A DNA stretch of 64,000 nt from Dactylonectria macrodidyma (GCA_020744425.1 JAGMUV010000017.1:558001-622000), one strand, 5' to 3'; counted from the stretch's first letter, positions 11,524 to 24,154 are shown. The notes: a model not told the origin generated them from the letters alone. Made by a program: numbers and translations.

Positions 11524-13508
11524 ATGTTCTACACATGCAATGCCTCGGACCTCAATGCTACACTTGAGGCTTTTGCGGATGTATCTGGTCCTGGGGTCAG
11601 TAGGATATCTCATGTCTCAACAAGCTACAATGAGCGTTGCTCTCTCTGAGATCTCGCCCATGTCGGGTCGGTCATAGCTAACTTAAGTATAGGTAATAGC
11701 AAGCTTCCTCGGACCAGCATTTATTTCTGTTGGTCTGGTTTTTTTTCACTACATTCTTGCCTTCGACCCGGAAGAGAACCCGTTTCGAACAGAGCTGCCA
11801 ACTGGATCTCAGGGTCCCCAGTTGCCGCATGGTCCAGGGCAGTATGAATGGACCGTGAACCCTATCGACAAATTAGCCAAGCAAGGCATTCGATGGCTGT
11901 TCAAACGTTTCTGTGGCTTCAATGGCCAGATCCTTTGGCTGGGGTCTTCTGAATTTAGTAAGGCGCGTTGCATCCCAAGCAAGTCTAGACTAGGTACCTG
12001 TCCATCACGACTAACTGGTAGTCTAGACAATTCTCGTCATGTGCGACACACAGATTCTTACTGGGATCGGAATACTTCTAAGCGGCTTTGCAGCCCTCCG
12101 TAACGATCTCTCCGCATATCACTTCCAGTTGATCGTGCGCGTAGCTTGGTTTTCGAACTTAACCCACCTTGCTGGGCTAACTGTTCTGCGAAACTACCTT
12201 CACAGTCGCCCGGTCGAAAAACGGATCCGCCTCAGTCTTATGGTTGTGTTGTCTATCATGCTCCTCTTTGCGCTGGTTCCGACTTTGTCTTTCAACTGGT
12301 CACAAGGATCTGAATCATCTGATGAGATTATAACCCCTCCTGGATCGAAAGCAATATGCTATTTCAACATCAGAGAGATTGATGCTTCAGCTTCAACCTT
12401 CTCTAGCGGCCTAGTATCAATGCTACTGGTATTATTCAGCCTCGTAAGCCGATCGATCAAGCTTGTAGCCAGCACTTCAACAGCCGCGAAGACGAAACGG
12501 AAAGAAATCAGCGATTGTTGGAAGAGTAAAATGCGGCGATCGATTAAGAATCAAGAATTCAAGCTACAATGGAATTTGAGAATGAATATGGCCCTATTTT
12601 TAGTGTGCGAACTATATCTCGATGCCATTTTATCCAGTATTTCAGATGTGAGTGTTCTTTATCCCTTACCATCATTCCACAAAACTTTTACTAATGCCAA
12701 GTAGGTCTACTGGCTTTTGGTCTCAACAGTGTGGGGTACATTCCGATTTGTTAAGGATAAGTCTTCTGTCAGCGTCAAAGAAAATGACTGGACCTTTGGA
12801 CAAATTCTGCCTATGTTCCTACTCCTTGGGCCAGTCGCCGCTCTCATTTCAACTATCCTGGAAGCCAGACAACATCAAAGCGACAACGATCGGAACATTG
12901 AAGCATTCTGCTCTAGAATTGATGCAGCGAACGTTGAGCCGTCAACCCATGCCCAGTCTCATGGTACCCCGGATGACGAGCATGATAATTTATTTACTCT
13001 AGAGCTCATGGTTGAGACCGCCGTTAATCACCGCGAGGAGGTCGACCAACTCCTCCAAAGAGTGTTCGCAGATTGCTCTAACATCACTATATGTCCTCGA
13101 ATAGATTACGCACTGATTCTTATATGTCTGCAAACCATCGTTATGACATATCAAATATTTGAGAACATGATATCACTAGATGATACTACATTATCTCTGA
13201 TATTTGATAATCTGTTTTATGTTTTTGCCCTGTGTCCCTTAACCATGTATTTGTTTATTCTCTTAAATCTCATCCTACAGTATGCACCCCCTACTGTATT
13301 ACAGGGACATTCGAGACGCCTTATATCTTTTATTGTTTTCCCTCTTTCAATATTCTGGTCCTTTTACCATATCACTTCTTTTTTCGATATATTGTTTCCT
13401 TCTTTTTTTCCTGTTCTCATCCTAGTCCTCATCACTCTTTTGGTTATGCTTTGGGATGGTGTTAATGTAAAGTCCTTGGACGGGACAGCCCAGAGCCATC
13501 ATCACTGA
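11524..13508 (+). CDS. Fungal multi-pass membrane protein, junction problem after exon 2
   Basis: Exons read as 11524-11595, 11693-11957, about 12022-12647 and 12705-13508. Introns 1 and 3 have GTCAGT/TAG and GTGAGT/TAG borders in phase. The product (about 590 residues) begins FYTCNASDLN and has hydrophobic helices at VIASFLGPAFISVGLVFF, ILTGIGILLSGF, LSLMVVLSIMLLFALVP, SSGLVSMLLVLFSLV and several more at the C-terminus. The short cysteine-containing N-terminus, the DTQILTG helix and the VLRNYL loop are characteristic of a large family of unknown function common in Sordariomycetes. The exon 2 donor GTAAGG (11958) does not join cleanly to exon 3. The only pairing that keeps frame, acceptor TAG at 12019-12021, leaves a UAG codon at 12024-12026, while the next acceptor (12026) shifts frame. 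The very hydrophobic tail after about 13150 may include untranslated sequence. The gene may be broken, or may need RNA editing or a non-canonical splice. Confidence 0.6.
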
Positions 13509-14264
13509 ATGATTTTCATCTGCTTCACACCTCGGTTGGGGCCCTAACTTGGCATCTGGCGGCCACCTAGTCCGATTTCGTCATCAATAACAAAGATTCC
13601 CTATACCACCTCAATAAACACACCCAAGTTCTGAGTTGCTCAAAGACGATCCGTATCGTCGTAGAAGTTGACGCAAGTTTATACTAAGAGCACTTTTACG
13701 GCTCCAACAGATGCCTCCGTAGTTTCTAAGAGAGGTGTGTAGTGACTGCAATGACCACTAAACTAAACTATGTAAACCCGTTATACCTTGCAGAAGAAAA
13801 TTGATACTAGACCCGTTTCGTAAAGTGTAGGACCAGTTGCCGTCTGACCTAGTTCACAGTTCACAGTAACCAGCTAGTTATATTCTTAGATCTAGAGAAA
13901 GAGGAGATTTTGCCACTTCAATCGCATGCCTTGCAATTTTGAATTGCATGTATGTGGACATTTTTCGGCCCGGAGTCGATATCGAAAATTTTAGTCGCTG
14001 CTGTACTCGCATTTCTTGTCAGATATGATGTGGATCACGGCTTCTAGCATTCTAAGCCGTGTTTGCTTTTACAGAGAAGAGGACAGCTTGACTAAGGTCA
14101 AAGACTAAGATACCGCTTGAGGGAATCCCGTGTAGATTGGCATTATTGTCTTAAGTTTCACGTAGGCAGAACATGCTTCTAGGAAGATTAATTTGCCCTC
14201 ATTCCTTTCCCAGCCTCACATTTGTACTTCCAATGCAACCCTGATGGTAGAAAATCCTACGAGG
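13509..14264. other. Intergenic region between convergent genes
   Basis: This lies between the 3' ends of the membrane protein (+) and the methyltransferase (-). It is AT-rich with no open frame worth reporting and presumably contains both terminators. Confidence 0.6.
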
Positions 14265-15680
14265 TTATGCGGCAACCTCAAGATTTCCCTTCTCAGCGGC
14301 GGGCCGTTGTCCCATCCAGAAGTAATACTTCTCGTAGGAGTGAATGGCGGGGTTGGCAAGATCTTTCCTCGCGGAGGCTAGGAATAACTCAATCTCCACC
14401 GGGTCCATAATCTTCCGCAACGGTTTCGCAGCCATCGCCCCAAACATGTCGCTCACAGCCGTCTTGCAATACAGACCAATTAGACTCTTTTTCTTGTCCT
14501 GTTATGATGCACAATAATTAGTTAAGCTCTTGTACCCGTGGATTCGGAGCTTGCCTTTGGCCATGTTCCGATTGGTACCTTGAGTACTTTACAGCTGACG
14601 TTGACAAAACCGGCCTTTTCGAGAGGCTCGCGGAGGTTTTCGCCAGCGCGGAACTTCATGCCGAACTCTTTGACAGCGGTCTCGGCCGTGTCGAAGAACT
14701 TGGCCAAGGGAGCGTCGGGGGCCATAGATCCGTCATCGCAGTTGGCACGAGCATCCAGCTCCTGGATCTCAATCCATCCGCCAGGTTTTAAATGTCTAGA
14801 TGAATATTCAGCAACCTATCGGCTCGACGAAGCCAAGAGGTGACTTCAAGTCAAGTATGCTGCCAGCTGTAAGGAGAGACAAATTTCACTCACTCGTGTG
14901 CTTGTCGAAGGACTTTGACCTCATCTTTCAACCAGGGGCTGATGCATCGCATGTGCACAAAGTCCCAATCACCACCATGCGTCCATTCATCCTCAATGTC
15001 GTCAACGAGGAATCCCAAGTTGGGCGGAACCCATAATGGTTGAATGGGACTGAGGTCTACACCAAGAATCGAGGCACCGGGATATTTGTCGGCGACTTTG
15101 GGCGGTCAGCTCTCCATGCTTCCGGCGGATCCGAAATTGTGGGAAATTTACCATCCACAGCCCAAATGCCAGTACCAGTCGCAAGATCGATAATCTTGTG
15201 GGGATGGTCGCCAATAGGAGCGAAAAACAATTTGCCTCTGCAGTATCGTGTCAGCAAGCCAGCGATGGTAGCTGAGGACGATGAAAACGCACTCTGTGAG
15301 CTCTAGCATCATAGCATGCTTCATATCATCGCGATTTTGCTCAGCGTCATCGTTTGGAATTGGATAGCTGTGGAGACGTCAGGATAATGACCTATTGAGG
15401 TAGTTTCACAGCACTAACGTTCCATGACGGTACTGGTGATACTATTCCAACAGTCAATCAGTCCGACTCTCATGACAGCGTGAATCTATCGGTGGCCTGT
15501 TCCACTTACGCGTCTGCCGTTCTCATAGGCGTGCTGATAGACACTCGAAGTCAAGCTAGCGGAGCTGGAAGACACGGAGCTTGCATCATAATCCGATGTC
15601 GCAAAATCATCTTCCTCCTCGTTGTTTTCACCTGGCAAGCTTGCCTCTATCTGTTCGTGGGCGGGCTCAGTAGTAGACAT
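14265..15680 (-). CDS. LaeA-like SAM-dependent methyltransferase
   Basis: Seven exons reassemble with exact phases: 15510-15680, 15419-15441 (only 23 bases), 15293-15367, 15152-15237, 14894-15095, 14555-14795 and 14265-14498, giving 343 residues. The N-terminus is acidic and serine-rich. A helix-strand segment ending RRYHQYRHGTYPIPND (about residues 55-72) leads into the class I Rossmann fold. Motif I is DLATGTGIW at 107-115, the acidic loop is ILGVDLSPIQP, then DFVHMRCIS and HLKPGGWIEIQELD. These are hallmarks of the fungal LaeA/UMTA-type methyltransferase family, whose members act on small molecules or regulate secondary metabolism. Which of these applies here cannot be told. The last intron uses a GC donor (AAG/GCAAGC). 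The gene lies about 600 bases downstream of the ferric reductase on the same strand. Confidence 0.9.
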
Positions 15681-16295
15681 GGCGAATTTATGTCTAGTTC
15701 TAAAGAGCAGCAGAGTGAACACGCAACGGAGGACATGGTGGGACTTTTCTACTCGGTCATATCGTAACAAGCGGGGTCAACAACTCCACTTTCTGGCCTA
15801 CATCGCACCATCCTACGTGTCTCGGGAAACTATCAGGGGTTGTACGGTGGTACTTTTCTTTAGGCCCTAGTCTTATTGGCCAGATACACACATCAGCCCG
15901 GAATTATATGCGGTTTGCAGCTGCAACTAACGGGTGTTGCTTCCAACCGGCAAAAGTTCCGACATATCCCTCATGCCGCTACCCGGGTAGTATCCATGTC
16001 CTTCTGGTGACCAATAGAAGCCCCATCGCTATTGGCGGCGTCGTCGGCAATTGCGCAAGAGAATGAGGCATGTGAAATGGTTGACACCTACTCAGTGGCT
16101 TGCTTACTAGTGCCTACGGCTAATCGCGAGAAACAGAATTGTGTAGACAGCTGAAAAGGGCCTTAGGCCCCTGCCAATCAAATGACTAACACGCGTTAAA
16201 TGGTCCTCTGGTTATAATATGGCCTTGGTCTATTTCTCCACCACTTTAACAAAAGAAATGTCTTAAGAAATCTGGGCTACCCTGTCTGCCCTCGC
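15681..16295. other. Promoter interval of the methyltransferase
   Basis: 615 bases between the 3' end of the ferric reductase and the start of the methyltransferase, both on the minus strand. No open frame is supported. Confidence 0.6.
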
Positions 16296-18218
16296 TCACC
16301 ATCCAAATTGTTCGCAGTGAAGGCTGATAGATGGCCCATTCAAGTGTATACACGACGTAGTTGAGTTTCTGACTTGCTTCATAAGCCGGTCTGGCCCGCA
16401 CCCCATGATGAGAATACTTTGGTTTGCAGGCGTTCTGTCAACAGCATCGACAATCAGGGCGTGAATATCAGGACGGCCGTGTGTTATGGGGAAGCCCTGA
16501 GTGTTGCCGACGTGCCCACTGCGCTCTTCGAGTGGCGTCGAGTTCGAATCCAATGAGCCTCTTCGTGATTTTTCCGCCACTGGACCATAGCCGGGCGGAG
16601 CGATCGTATCGCTGCTTGCTGACGCCTTTTGGTCATCTGTTGATGGGTTGACAAATCCAGATTGATTGGTGATGTAGAGAGAGACGGAGAAGTCGGCTGC
16701 ACGAAGCAGGGCTCCCAATTGAACTAGGAACCAATCCAGGTAGGCTGAAACTGTTAGCTTCCCTTCGATTCATGGGACGGGAAATCAAAGCCTTACCTGA
16801 GTTCTTCATTATCCAAATCAAAGAAACATGTCTTTTGAGACCCGTGTCGGGTCTCTCCAATAACCTCTGAGCAGCCCCGAATGCGAAACTAGCTCCACTA
16901 CCACCTGCGATCAACACAACATTGTCATATTGTTCAGGGTCTGGTATTTTGCCATACGGTCCCTCTATCGATGCTCTCAAGACAGCGCCAGGGTTCTGCA
17001 CGGCATGTTCGTGCAAATCACGAGTAAATCCATCGTAAGAGGCAACGACGAATTCGAAGGGCGCCGCACTAGTAATCGTGAAAGGATGTGTCTCGAAAGT
17101 CCGGATTTTTGGGATCCAGAGGAAGCTATGTTCTCCTGGCTTGGCGCTGATTGATTTCTTTAGCACCACTCTGGTGCCTCCGTTTGGTAGAGGGAAGATA
17201 GTGGCAGTGTTGTTGATGCTGTAAAGGCAGAGACGAATCAGACGCACGAGGCGATCAAGAAGCCACATACCAGCAGCCACGCCAACCGCGATTACGACCC
17301 GCTCCGCGACTGTAGGGTGGTGAAGACCTGTAAATACCAAAGAGACGACAAAGAAGAATATGTGGAGGACATAGAAGAGCTCGTAATACCAACGCCGAAT
17401 GCTAACGGCAACCACTGCAACACTGAGCATTGTGAAACCTGCTGTGATGCCGTAAATCTCCTCAGTGGCTCGTAAACGAGCAAAATCGTTCTGCTGAAGG
17501 AAAAAAGAAGAATACGTGGAGCCATGGACGACGATGAGCGCCACCGTCGTCCACCCAGCGATCTGGTGAAGCGAGTTGAGTCTCTCATATGACCAGGCGG
17601 TTAAATAGGCCAGAGGGGTATTCTTCAGAGCAAGGAAAACCGTAAAGCAGATATTTGCGATAGATAGCCTAGCCATAAGTCAGCGATGGGCCACTCTGTG
17701 ATGATGAATGAGGGTTTTGTACCATCCGGTTCGAGCGCCAACGATGAGATGTAATGGAAGGATACTGCTGTCCAGATTGACAAAGATGAATGCGATATTA
17801 AGTGCTAAGTATGCCGTAGCAAGCACTCCGTGGCCCACAGAGGGCAGCCCTCGCATCTTGGAAAGCAGAGCTCTTCTAAATAGCCTAGATTTTGTTGATA
17901 AATTGCCATTTGGAGGAATCTGACTTCTTACCTGGCTACATAGAGGATTGGGGCTGACAAGGCAAATTGATGTAATTGGAGCCGAGTTCCTTGAACCAGA
18001 AGCCGAACAAAATGGGAGATTATGAAGAGTCCCATGATACTAGCTAGTGCCGCGGCGTAGTACGTCATAGCTTCATGATCACGCTTCGCCCGATCAGCAA
18101 ACAATTGCATCAATAGGGCAGGATCGGGCTGTGGGGGTGCAGCATTTCCAGCAGAGTCGGTTGATCCACTAGCTGGTGGCACGGTGCTAGCCGTCTGGGA
18201 ATCCGTTATAGCGCTCAT
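16296..18218 (-). CDS. Ferric-chelate reductase (FRE/NOX superfamily)
   Basis: Four exons (17932-18218, 17723-17875, 16797-17668, 16296-16744) join in phase to give 586 residues. After a cytosolic N-terminus come about six to seven membrane helices. The ferric-reductase transmembrane domain shows two histidine pairs with the required 14-residue step, H181/H195 and H249/H263, which would ligate two b-type haems. The FAD-binding motif HPFTITS begins at about residue 341, the NADPH-binding glycine motif AGGSGASF lies near 400, and the terminal CGPDRLM element lies near 553. The enzyme would pass electrons from NADPH across the membrane to reduce extracellular Fe(III) or Cu(II) for uptake. Between the NADPH glycine motif and CGPDRLM is a Ser-rich insert typical of fungal members. 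A NADPH oxidase is less likely given length and layout. No iron-responsive site was identified with confidence. Confidence 0.93.
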
Positions 18219-20540
18219 CTTGAATCGAGTTGATCCGAGACTGAGTCGCGGTCTGAACTCGCGTAATCCGCGTTGAAGATGTTAGACAAAATAGTGTGTG
18301 GCGAGAGTTGAATTGAACACTTCCAGCACAAAGGAAGGGAGAGGGCCAGAGAGTTTAGGTTGGGCCAAGAGATGAATAGTGTAGTGCTTTTCTGCCGTGA
18401 AGAGCAAGGAGGAGGACTGTCCAGGCTTGAGTATTAATATGAGTTCCTGGTATATGGTCCCCAGGGTCAATCCGGGAAGACGCTCTGTGGAAGCCAACAT
18501 GCTCTCCGAAAGTCAACATACTCTTCGGAAGCCAGGCTCCTCTCTCCGAGCTCCCCTAGTCTCCGGAACAGAATGCTATTCGTCAACCCGCCAAGGCCTG
18601 ATAACAGTGACATGGCGACTGCTTCCCGGGAGTTGTTAGGGTTTGGAAATGGCCAGTGCCCTTTGTCTATTGGAAATCTAGAACACCAAGAACGAAGCTT
18701 ATTATACGAAAATTAACTTCAAACACGCCAATCTCAGACAGGGGTAATTGTGTGGATGGAGAACCCGCGCGGGTATTTGTAAGCTCAATCAGCGCTCAGC
18801 CTTCAGCAGACACGCAATCTGCCACAGCCACGAAATACCCATTTGTCAGCGTTTCGGAACATGCCCCGAGAATATGAGAGTGACCTAGCAAACCTTATTG
18901 ACGCGAATTATAGCGCCGTGGCACAACATATATAGCCAGAGGGATTAGAGAGCAGGAGAGCGTCATAGCATTGGCCGCCGAGGGGTGTAAATATGAGGAG
19001 AAGGAAGACCTTGGCCTTTAGAAGGAAGTGGGAATTTAGAATTAGTGGAATCTGTAGTGGTAGTAGACGACGCTGGCACTGCTTAGTACTTCCAAGCCCA
19101 CGGCATTACTCCAATGTTGAAATGAAAAAAGATGAAAAAAAAAAACAGCCTTGTTCTTAGGCTAACAAGAAATTGGCTACAGAAAGACTCCCTATTTTCG
19201 GATGGAACGCATTGTCATCATCAAGTATGATACCAACACCGACATCAAGGTCCTCACGTCGTCCTCAAACGGCTGAATGATGACCAACTCAAGCTTCACC
19301 GTGCCGTTCTGTACATATTAGTCTACGAATTGTCTGAATTTGCACATTAACATGAAAGGCTAGATTAGACTTTCTTGCTGAAGTGGGTTTCGTTTGCACT
19401 CAGCATTGGGGAAAGTGTGAAGTCAACTACCGACGCGACGGCCCATCTCGCTAGATTGTGACCCTGGCCCGACATCTACGGCATCGAGCTTCGGCAAATA
19501 CAGCATGAGCCTCTAATGTGCAACGAAAATGCGATAGCCAAAGTTAGTGATTGGGCGGGTAGGAAAGCTAGCCTTGAACATCAACACGCTTTACAGTACA
19601 AGCTAGAGCTTCCGAACGCCAGCGGCGGCAAGTGGGGGAACGCCTTTCACGATGCATTAGGGGATGCTAGCCGCTTCAAAAGTGCGGCACAGCTCTAGAG
19701 CATGGTCCGGTCATCCTTGCATGGGCAATCGCTCGCTGAATGATTATCCCTCCTTCGCAGAGACTAGCATAGGATGGGGTACCAGAGACAGTCATTTCCT
19801 TCGGGTTCCATGTAGTTCTTGGTCGACTATCCGTAATCCATTGCGATACAAGCGGCCCCCCTCGGCAGATGTGTTCGGTAGGTGACCTTGCCATAAGTTT
19901 GAACGACTAAGTCATCGTTTTTAAGGTCACAAGTTGGACACCATGTACTGAAGCATGTCGCCTCCGATCTCTGGCACATGGTTTTCCTTTGTCTAGCCAT
20001 GGAATTAGCTTCCACGCTACCAAACTGAAGCCCATCATGGTTAAGAAGAGTACGGTGAAAATGGTTTCTCCCTCCATTGGTCACTTCCGATCTCTGATGA
20101 CTGATTGGCGATCCAGTGTGATGACTCTGCTTATCTAGTTAGGATCAACAACTAATACTTGACACAAAACTCTGGGAGCATTCACTAAGTACTCATACTC
20201 TTTATGAAGGAAGTGAAGGTGTGTAGACTTGGCTTAATGATGGATTCGACTCTGATAGATCATCCTTACGTACTATATGTTAAACCGGCTGAAAAGCATA
20301 ACGATAGCTTACCGCCAGTCAGGCCTCTATCTTAAGCCTGGACCGGAAGCAGATCAACTCCCAGTGGACCTTGAGTGGCAGACAGACATCAAGGTTTCTC
20401 TAAAATGGCTTTCCTACGAGAATGCCGTGTTTACTTATGTATATCACGAACGATAATAACAATAACCAGGACCAAAAGAAAGACCAGGCAAGAGTCAGCT
20501 CGACAAACAATCACATCCCTCCGGTCTCTGTTTCATACAC
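18219..20540. other. Intergenic region with no intact gene
   Basis: 2.3 kb between ferric reductase and amidase, both transcribed leftwards. It holds the ferric reductase promoter, short unsupported frames, and a possible coding remnant at about 19.2-19.5 kb listed separately. Confidence 0.5.
19203..19515 (-). pseudogene. Possible decayed gene fragment
   Basis: On the minus strand, two protein-like pieces lie either side of a possible intron: MLYLPKLDAVDVGPGSQSSE, followed by a TAG, and then, after a TGTACAG acceptor-like site, NGTVKLELVIIQPFEDDV continuing for about 18 residues. Composition is protein-like, but phases do not close and no family is recognised. It is either the end of a lost gene or chance. 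Confidence 0.15.
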
Positions 20541-22475
20541 TCACTCTACTTCGCCTCGAAGGGTATCGGCAAGAATCTCAGTTGCCATCAATACCTCCTC
20601 ATCTTGCCCAGTCCATCCAACAACTTGCACACTGCATGGCGCTCCATGGGCAGCCTGTGGGTCATCTTGAAGTTAGTCAGCTGTGAAACCATTCAAATAT
20701 CGATAGCCGAACAAGACTTACATCCCTCCATCTCCTTCGAATCGATGGCTGCATCTGCTGTCAAGTAGGGAATGACAGAAGCGGGACACTAAAATGCAGA
20801 CGATTAGTAAATCCGAAATTGACGAGCAGCCCCGGTAGCGGTAGCCAGGATATGTTCGCTCACATTCAGCAAATTCCAAATCATCGTGTACCATGGAACG
20901 CCGAATTTCCCATGTGGTACTGCCGTTCCTCGGGCACCCGGACAAAGTAAGATATCAATCTGCTTTCCCACCCAAACCTTGTGCCAGGCATCTCGATAAT
21001 CATCTCTGTCACCGTTGAAATCCCACAAATCAACCAGGTTGTATTCCCGATCCTCGAGCGGGAGCTCTCTTTCGAGACCAATCAACGCGGGTACAGGCGG
21101 TTCTTGTCCGTCTGATAAGATTTGGAAGATAGAATTTTTTGGATCCAGTTTGTTTGCCTTTCCAAAGATGATACCACCTTTAATAAGGGGTACAGGGTTG
21201 TGGACGGGTATGATATCATGCCCAGCTGCTTTTAGGGCTGCAGCAGCCTCTCGCAACGTTCGAGCTACAGGTGGGAATACCGGTAAGGCCTCATCTTGGA
21301 CCCAGAGTCCGATTTTCAAGGACGTCTTTCTCGGCACTTCTCTCCATGGCGCAAAAGAAGTAGTCGAATCACGCTTCCATGGCTCGCCCCGGATAATCGT
21401 TTTGCAGAAAAGTGTAAGATCCTCGGCGCGTTGGGCATGGGGGCCAAGGGTAGGAACGACGCCAGGCCATCCTTTGGGAATCAAGTGTTGCTGGCCGCCC
21501 CATGGAAGACGGTTGGCTGTTGGCTTGAAACCAAACGCGCCGCAACAGAGAGATGGTGCTCTGACGGATCCTCCAATGTCGCTTCCAACTCCAAGCGGGG
21601 AGCCTCTGAAGCCCACCAGGGCTCCCTCGCCGGAGCTACTTCCTGACGGGGTCAAGCTAAGCTTGTGAGGGTTGAGCGTGCAGCCAAACACGTTGTTCAT
21701 CCCTTCGCAGATCTGCTCGATATTAGCTGCGTGAGTATTGGAATTGGCCGAGACACATACGAAGAGCGTCTGAGGCACGTTTGTCTTGCAATAGAGCACT
21801 GCTCCAGCTTCTAGAAGCATGTCGACAATGACAGAGTTCTCATCCGCCAGGGGTTTAGCAAGATAAGACACGAACCCCAATGTTGCCGCTTCACCCTTTA
21901 CCATCAGCATGTCCTATCGGTCAAATTTTAGCGGGCTGCTGTAGTAAAAGGCTTGACTGTTCTACTGAGATTTTGGGAAAGTTGACAGGCCAAATTAACA
22001 AACCTTCAAGCTGATTGGAAGTCCATGAAAAGGGCCCATGGGTCTACCCTCCCTTGTTAGGAACGCATCGCATTCCTCGGCTCTCTCAAGTGCTTTCTGG
22101 AAAAATATTTCAGTCAAGCAGTTTGTCTTGTATTTGTCAGTATGCCATTTGCCCGGCAATCCCGCGCGGTGTGAGGTAACCAACCAACTGTTGTGCTATT
22201 GCAGCACGCTTGCAAAAAGCCGTGGTAACCTCGACGGAAGACAGAATGCCCTGAGTCATCATGTGTATGAGAGTGGAGGCACCGTATTTCTCAGTTATCT
22301 CATGCTCTCTCTGGGTAAGAAGATTAGTTTGACTAAGAAGATCAAAGGCGCTGACGTCAGACTTGTCGTGAACTTGGCTAGTGATGTTTTGTGCAAGGCA
22401 CCACTGGGGTGGGATCCGTGCCTCGCGATCAGCTCGCTTCTCCTGGATAAGTTTCTGCCAGCCCTGAGAGTCCAT
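20541..22475 (-). CDS. Amidase signature family hydrolase
   Basis: Five exons (22185-22475, 22004-22126, 20864-21913, 20722-20788, 20541-20665) join with matching phases to give 551 residues, the usual size of fungal amidases. The Ser-cisSer-Lys triad of the family is visible: Lys138 in PISLKD, spanning the exon 2/3 junction; the cis-serine about residue 230 in SGSSSGEG; and the nucleophile about Ser254 in GVGSDIGGSVR. The 24-residue step between the two serines matches the family (as in FAAH). The N-terminal LTNCLTEIFF helix is typical of acetamidase/general amidase members. It would hydrolyse small amides to acid and ammonia in the cytosol; the substrate cannot be deduced. There is no signal peptide. 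The gene stands alone, with long flanking intergenic DNA. Confidence 0.93.
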
Positions 22476-23359
22476 GTCGATTATTGGGGCCTTGAAGTTT
22501 TGGAATGGGGTTTAGAATTTGGAAGGTTGAGGAGAATAAGAGTGAAACAACGCCAATGCTACTGGGCCGCCAGCTTATATAGGCCATTGGGAGAGGGTTT
22601 ATCAGCCAATTCGCATATCATATCTTCCCAGCACCCGCCGACGAGGAACAGTTCCGGTATCAGTAGCGGTGATAATCCAATCAGCCAGAAAAGGAGGGGT
22701 TGGCTCTACTTTGTACTAGAAGCATGTGCAATATCGACGGCTGCGAGGCGCAACATTCTCCTTATTATTTACTCGATGCTTAACCTAATATTTTAGTTAG
22801 AGTCTTTGTATCTAGTTTGTGCTTTCAAAATGAAAACAAGGTAGGGACTTGCTGCGCCTAGCGGTCAGACATGTGGCTTCCCTATGCCATGGCGATGTGA
22901 TAGCGAGGGAGCCGAGGTGAAGGGGGGTCACCAAATGTGGAAATTTCTCGAGATGCGCTACCAAGAGAACCCAGCGTTTTGCAGGGGTCATCACGTCATG
23001 TAGGGTGAAGTCCTATGCCGATTCGCTGGGTATGCCGGAGACCAGCCCGAGGTACTGCAACGTAGCTTGGTCGGCTTAACAATGTAGTACTATATAGAGT
23101 GGAGCACCGAAAGGAATTCGCAAAAAAGGAAATAAGCAAGCCGAAAGAGGAAATTTCGAGAGAAATTCGGCTTGTAGATCAAGTCGAGATGGGAAACATA
23201 AACACACTGCCTCCACTGCCCCACTGGCCCTGCAGTTTGCTACGTAGTCCTATGTCATTCTATAGTTTGACTGACCTAGGGCCCTGCGGACCCTGCCCTC
23301 TAGATCTAGATTCCACTCTCGCCGGGAACGGCTCTGGTGGGACTACCAAATACTATAGC
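22476..23359. other. Intergenic region
   Basis: Promoter side of the amidase and upstream DNA of the receptor remnant. One 117-codon + frame (23099-23452) overlaps the remnant in the wrong frame and is not supported. Confidence 0.5.
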
Positions 23360-23970
23360 CATCCTCTTGTTGGCTCTTCTGGTATCAATACTTGCTCGTT
23401 GGACCACTGCGACAGAGATGGCCTCTGGACGCTTGTCTTACTGTACGGTTAGACTCCCCAGGCATGTCCTCCAGCTGACGCTGTTGTGGGTCTCGCTGTA
23501 TTCAGTAGATGAGCTGCATCGCTCAACACAACATCACCTCCAACGCTATTGCTGATATGGCATGCCTCTGCGCAGACTCCCCATTCTTGGCGTCTGTTGA
23601 GCAATGCGTCGCTACAAGTTGCCCCACAAGAGAGGGCTTAGGTAGACACCCTCCCCCCACGATCATCCATCCAGGCCAAACCCAGCTGATCTCTGCTCGA
23701 AGCCACGCAGAAGTTCATATCCTATGTATGCCATGTACCTGTCGCGATCAGAGCGACAAGGTCCGGAATATCATCTTGGTCTTCACCGCTCTGGCCATTG
23801 TCGCCATCGCCGCTCGCCTATACACACGATACCTAGTCGTGGGCAAGATAGTGTTGGGCGACTACCTGGCGGTCTTGAACCTGGTGGGTTATCGGTTTAG
23901 GGAACGAGGTCAAGGCTAACTTGAACATGGAAGCTCACTACGATTTCCCTATCATCCCTCATCGCACACT
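23360..23970 (+). pseudogene. Truncated CFEM-domain PTH11-type receptor
   Basis: Exon pieces 23509-23641, 23711-23883 and 23934-23970 join in phase with GTAGAC-CAG and GTGGGT-AAG borders. They are preceded by a piece ending LDACLT at a GTACGG donor (23441). The product shows a CFEM cysteine domain (C-x3-C in CLTMSC, then MACLCADSPF and VEQCVATSC), the linker RDQSDKVRN, a first helix IILVFTALAIVAIAARLYTR and the start of a second helix LTTISLSSLIAH. This order is that of fungal CFEM/PTH11 G-protein-coupled receptors, which normally have seven helices after the CFEM domain. Helices 3-7 are absent, and no clean signal-peptide exon with an ATG is visible. A MITE-like element begins about 190 bases further on. 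I read this as a truncated, probably non-functional receptor; an unusual downstream exon chain cannot be excluded. Confidence 0.6.
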
Positions 23971-24154
23971 GTAAGTGCCTGTCATTTAAAGGTTAGGGGA
24001 TGCACGCCCACTCCTCACTGGGCGGAAAACTGGACCGACGAAATCGAAATGAATCGTGACCATAGAGCATGGGATCGCTCTGGCATACACAGGAGCCCTC
24101 TACATTCTACCGCCGGCCCCGATGGAAATGCGTCTCTTCGGCACGGGGCCGAAA

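Noticed and set aside
23099..23452. 117-codon + frame as first exon of the CFEM gene
   Set aside because: It does not encode a signal peptide, and its phase at the 23441 donor does not match the CFEM exon.
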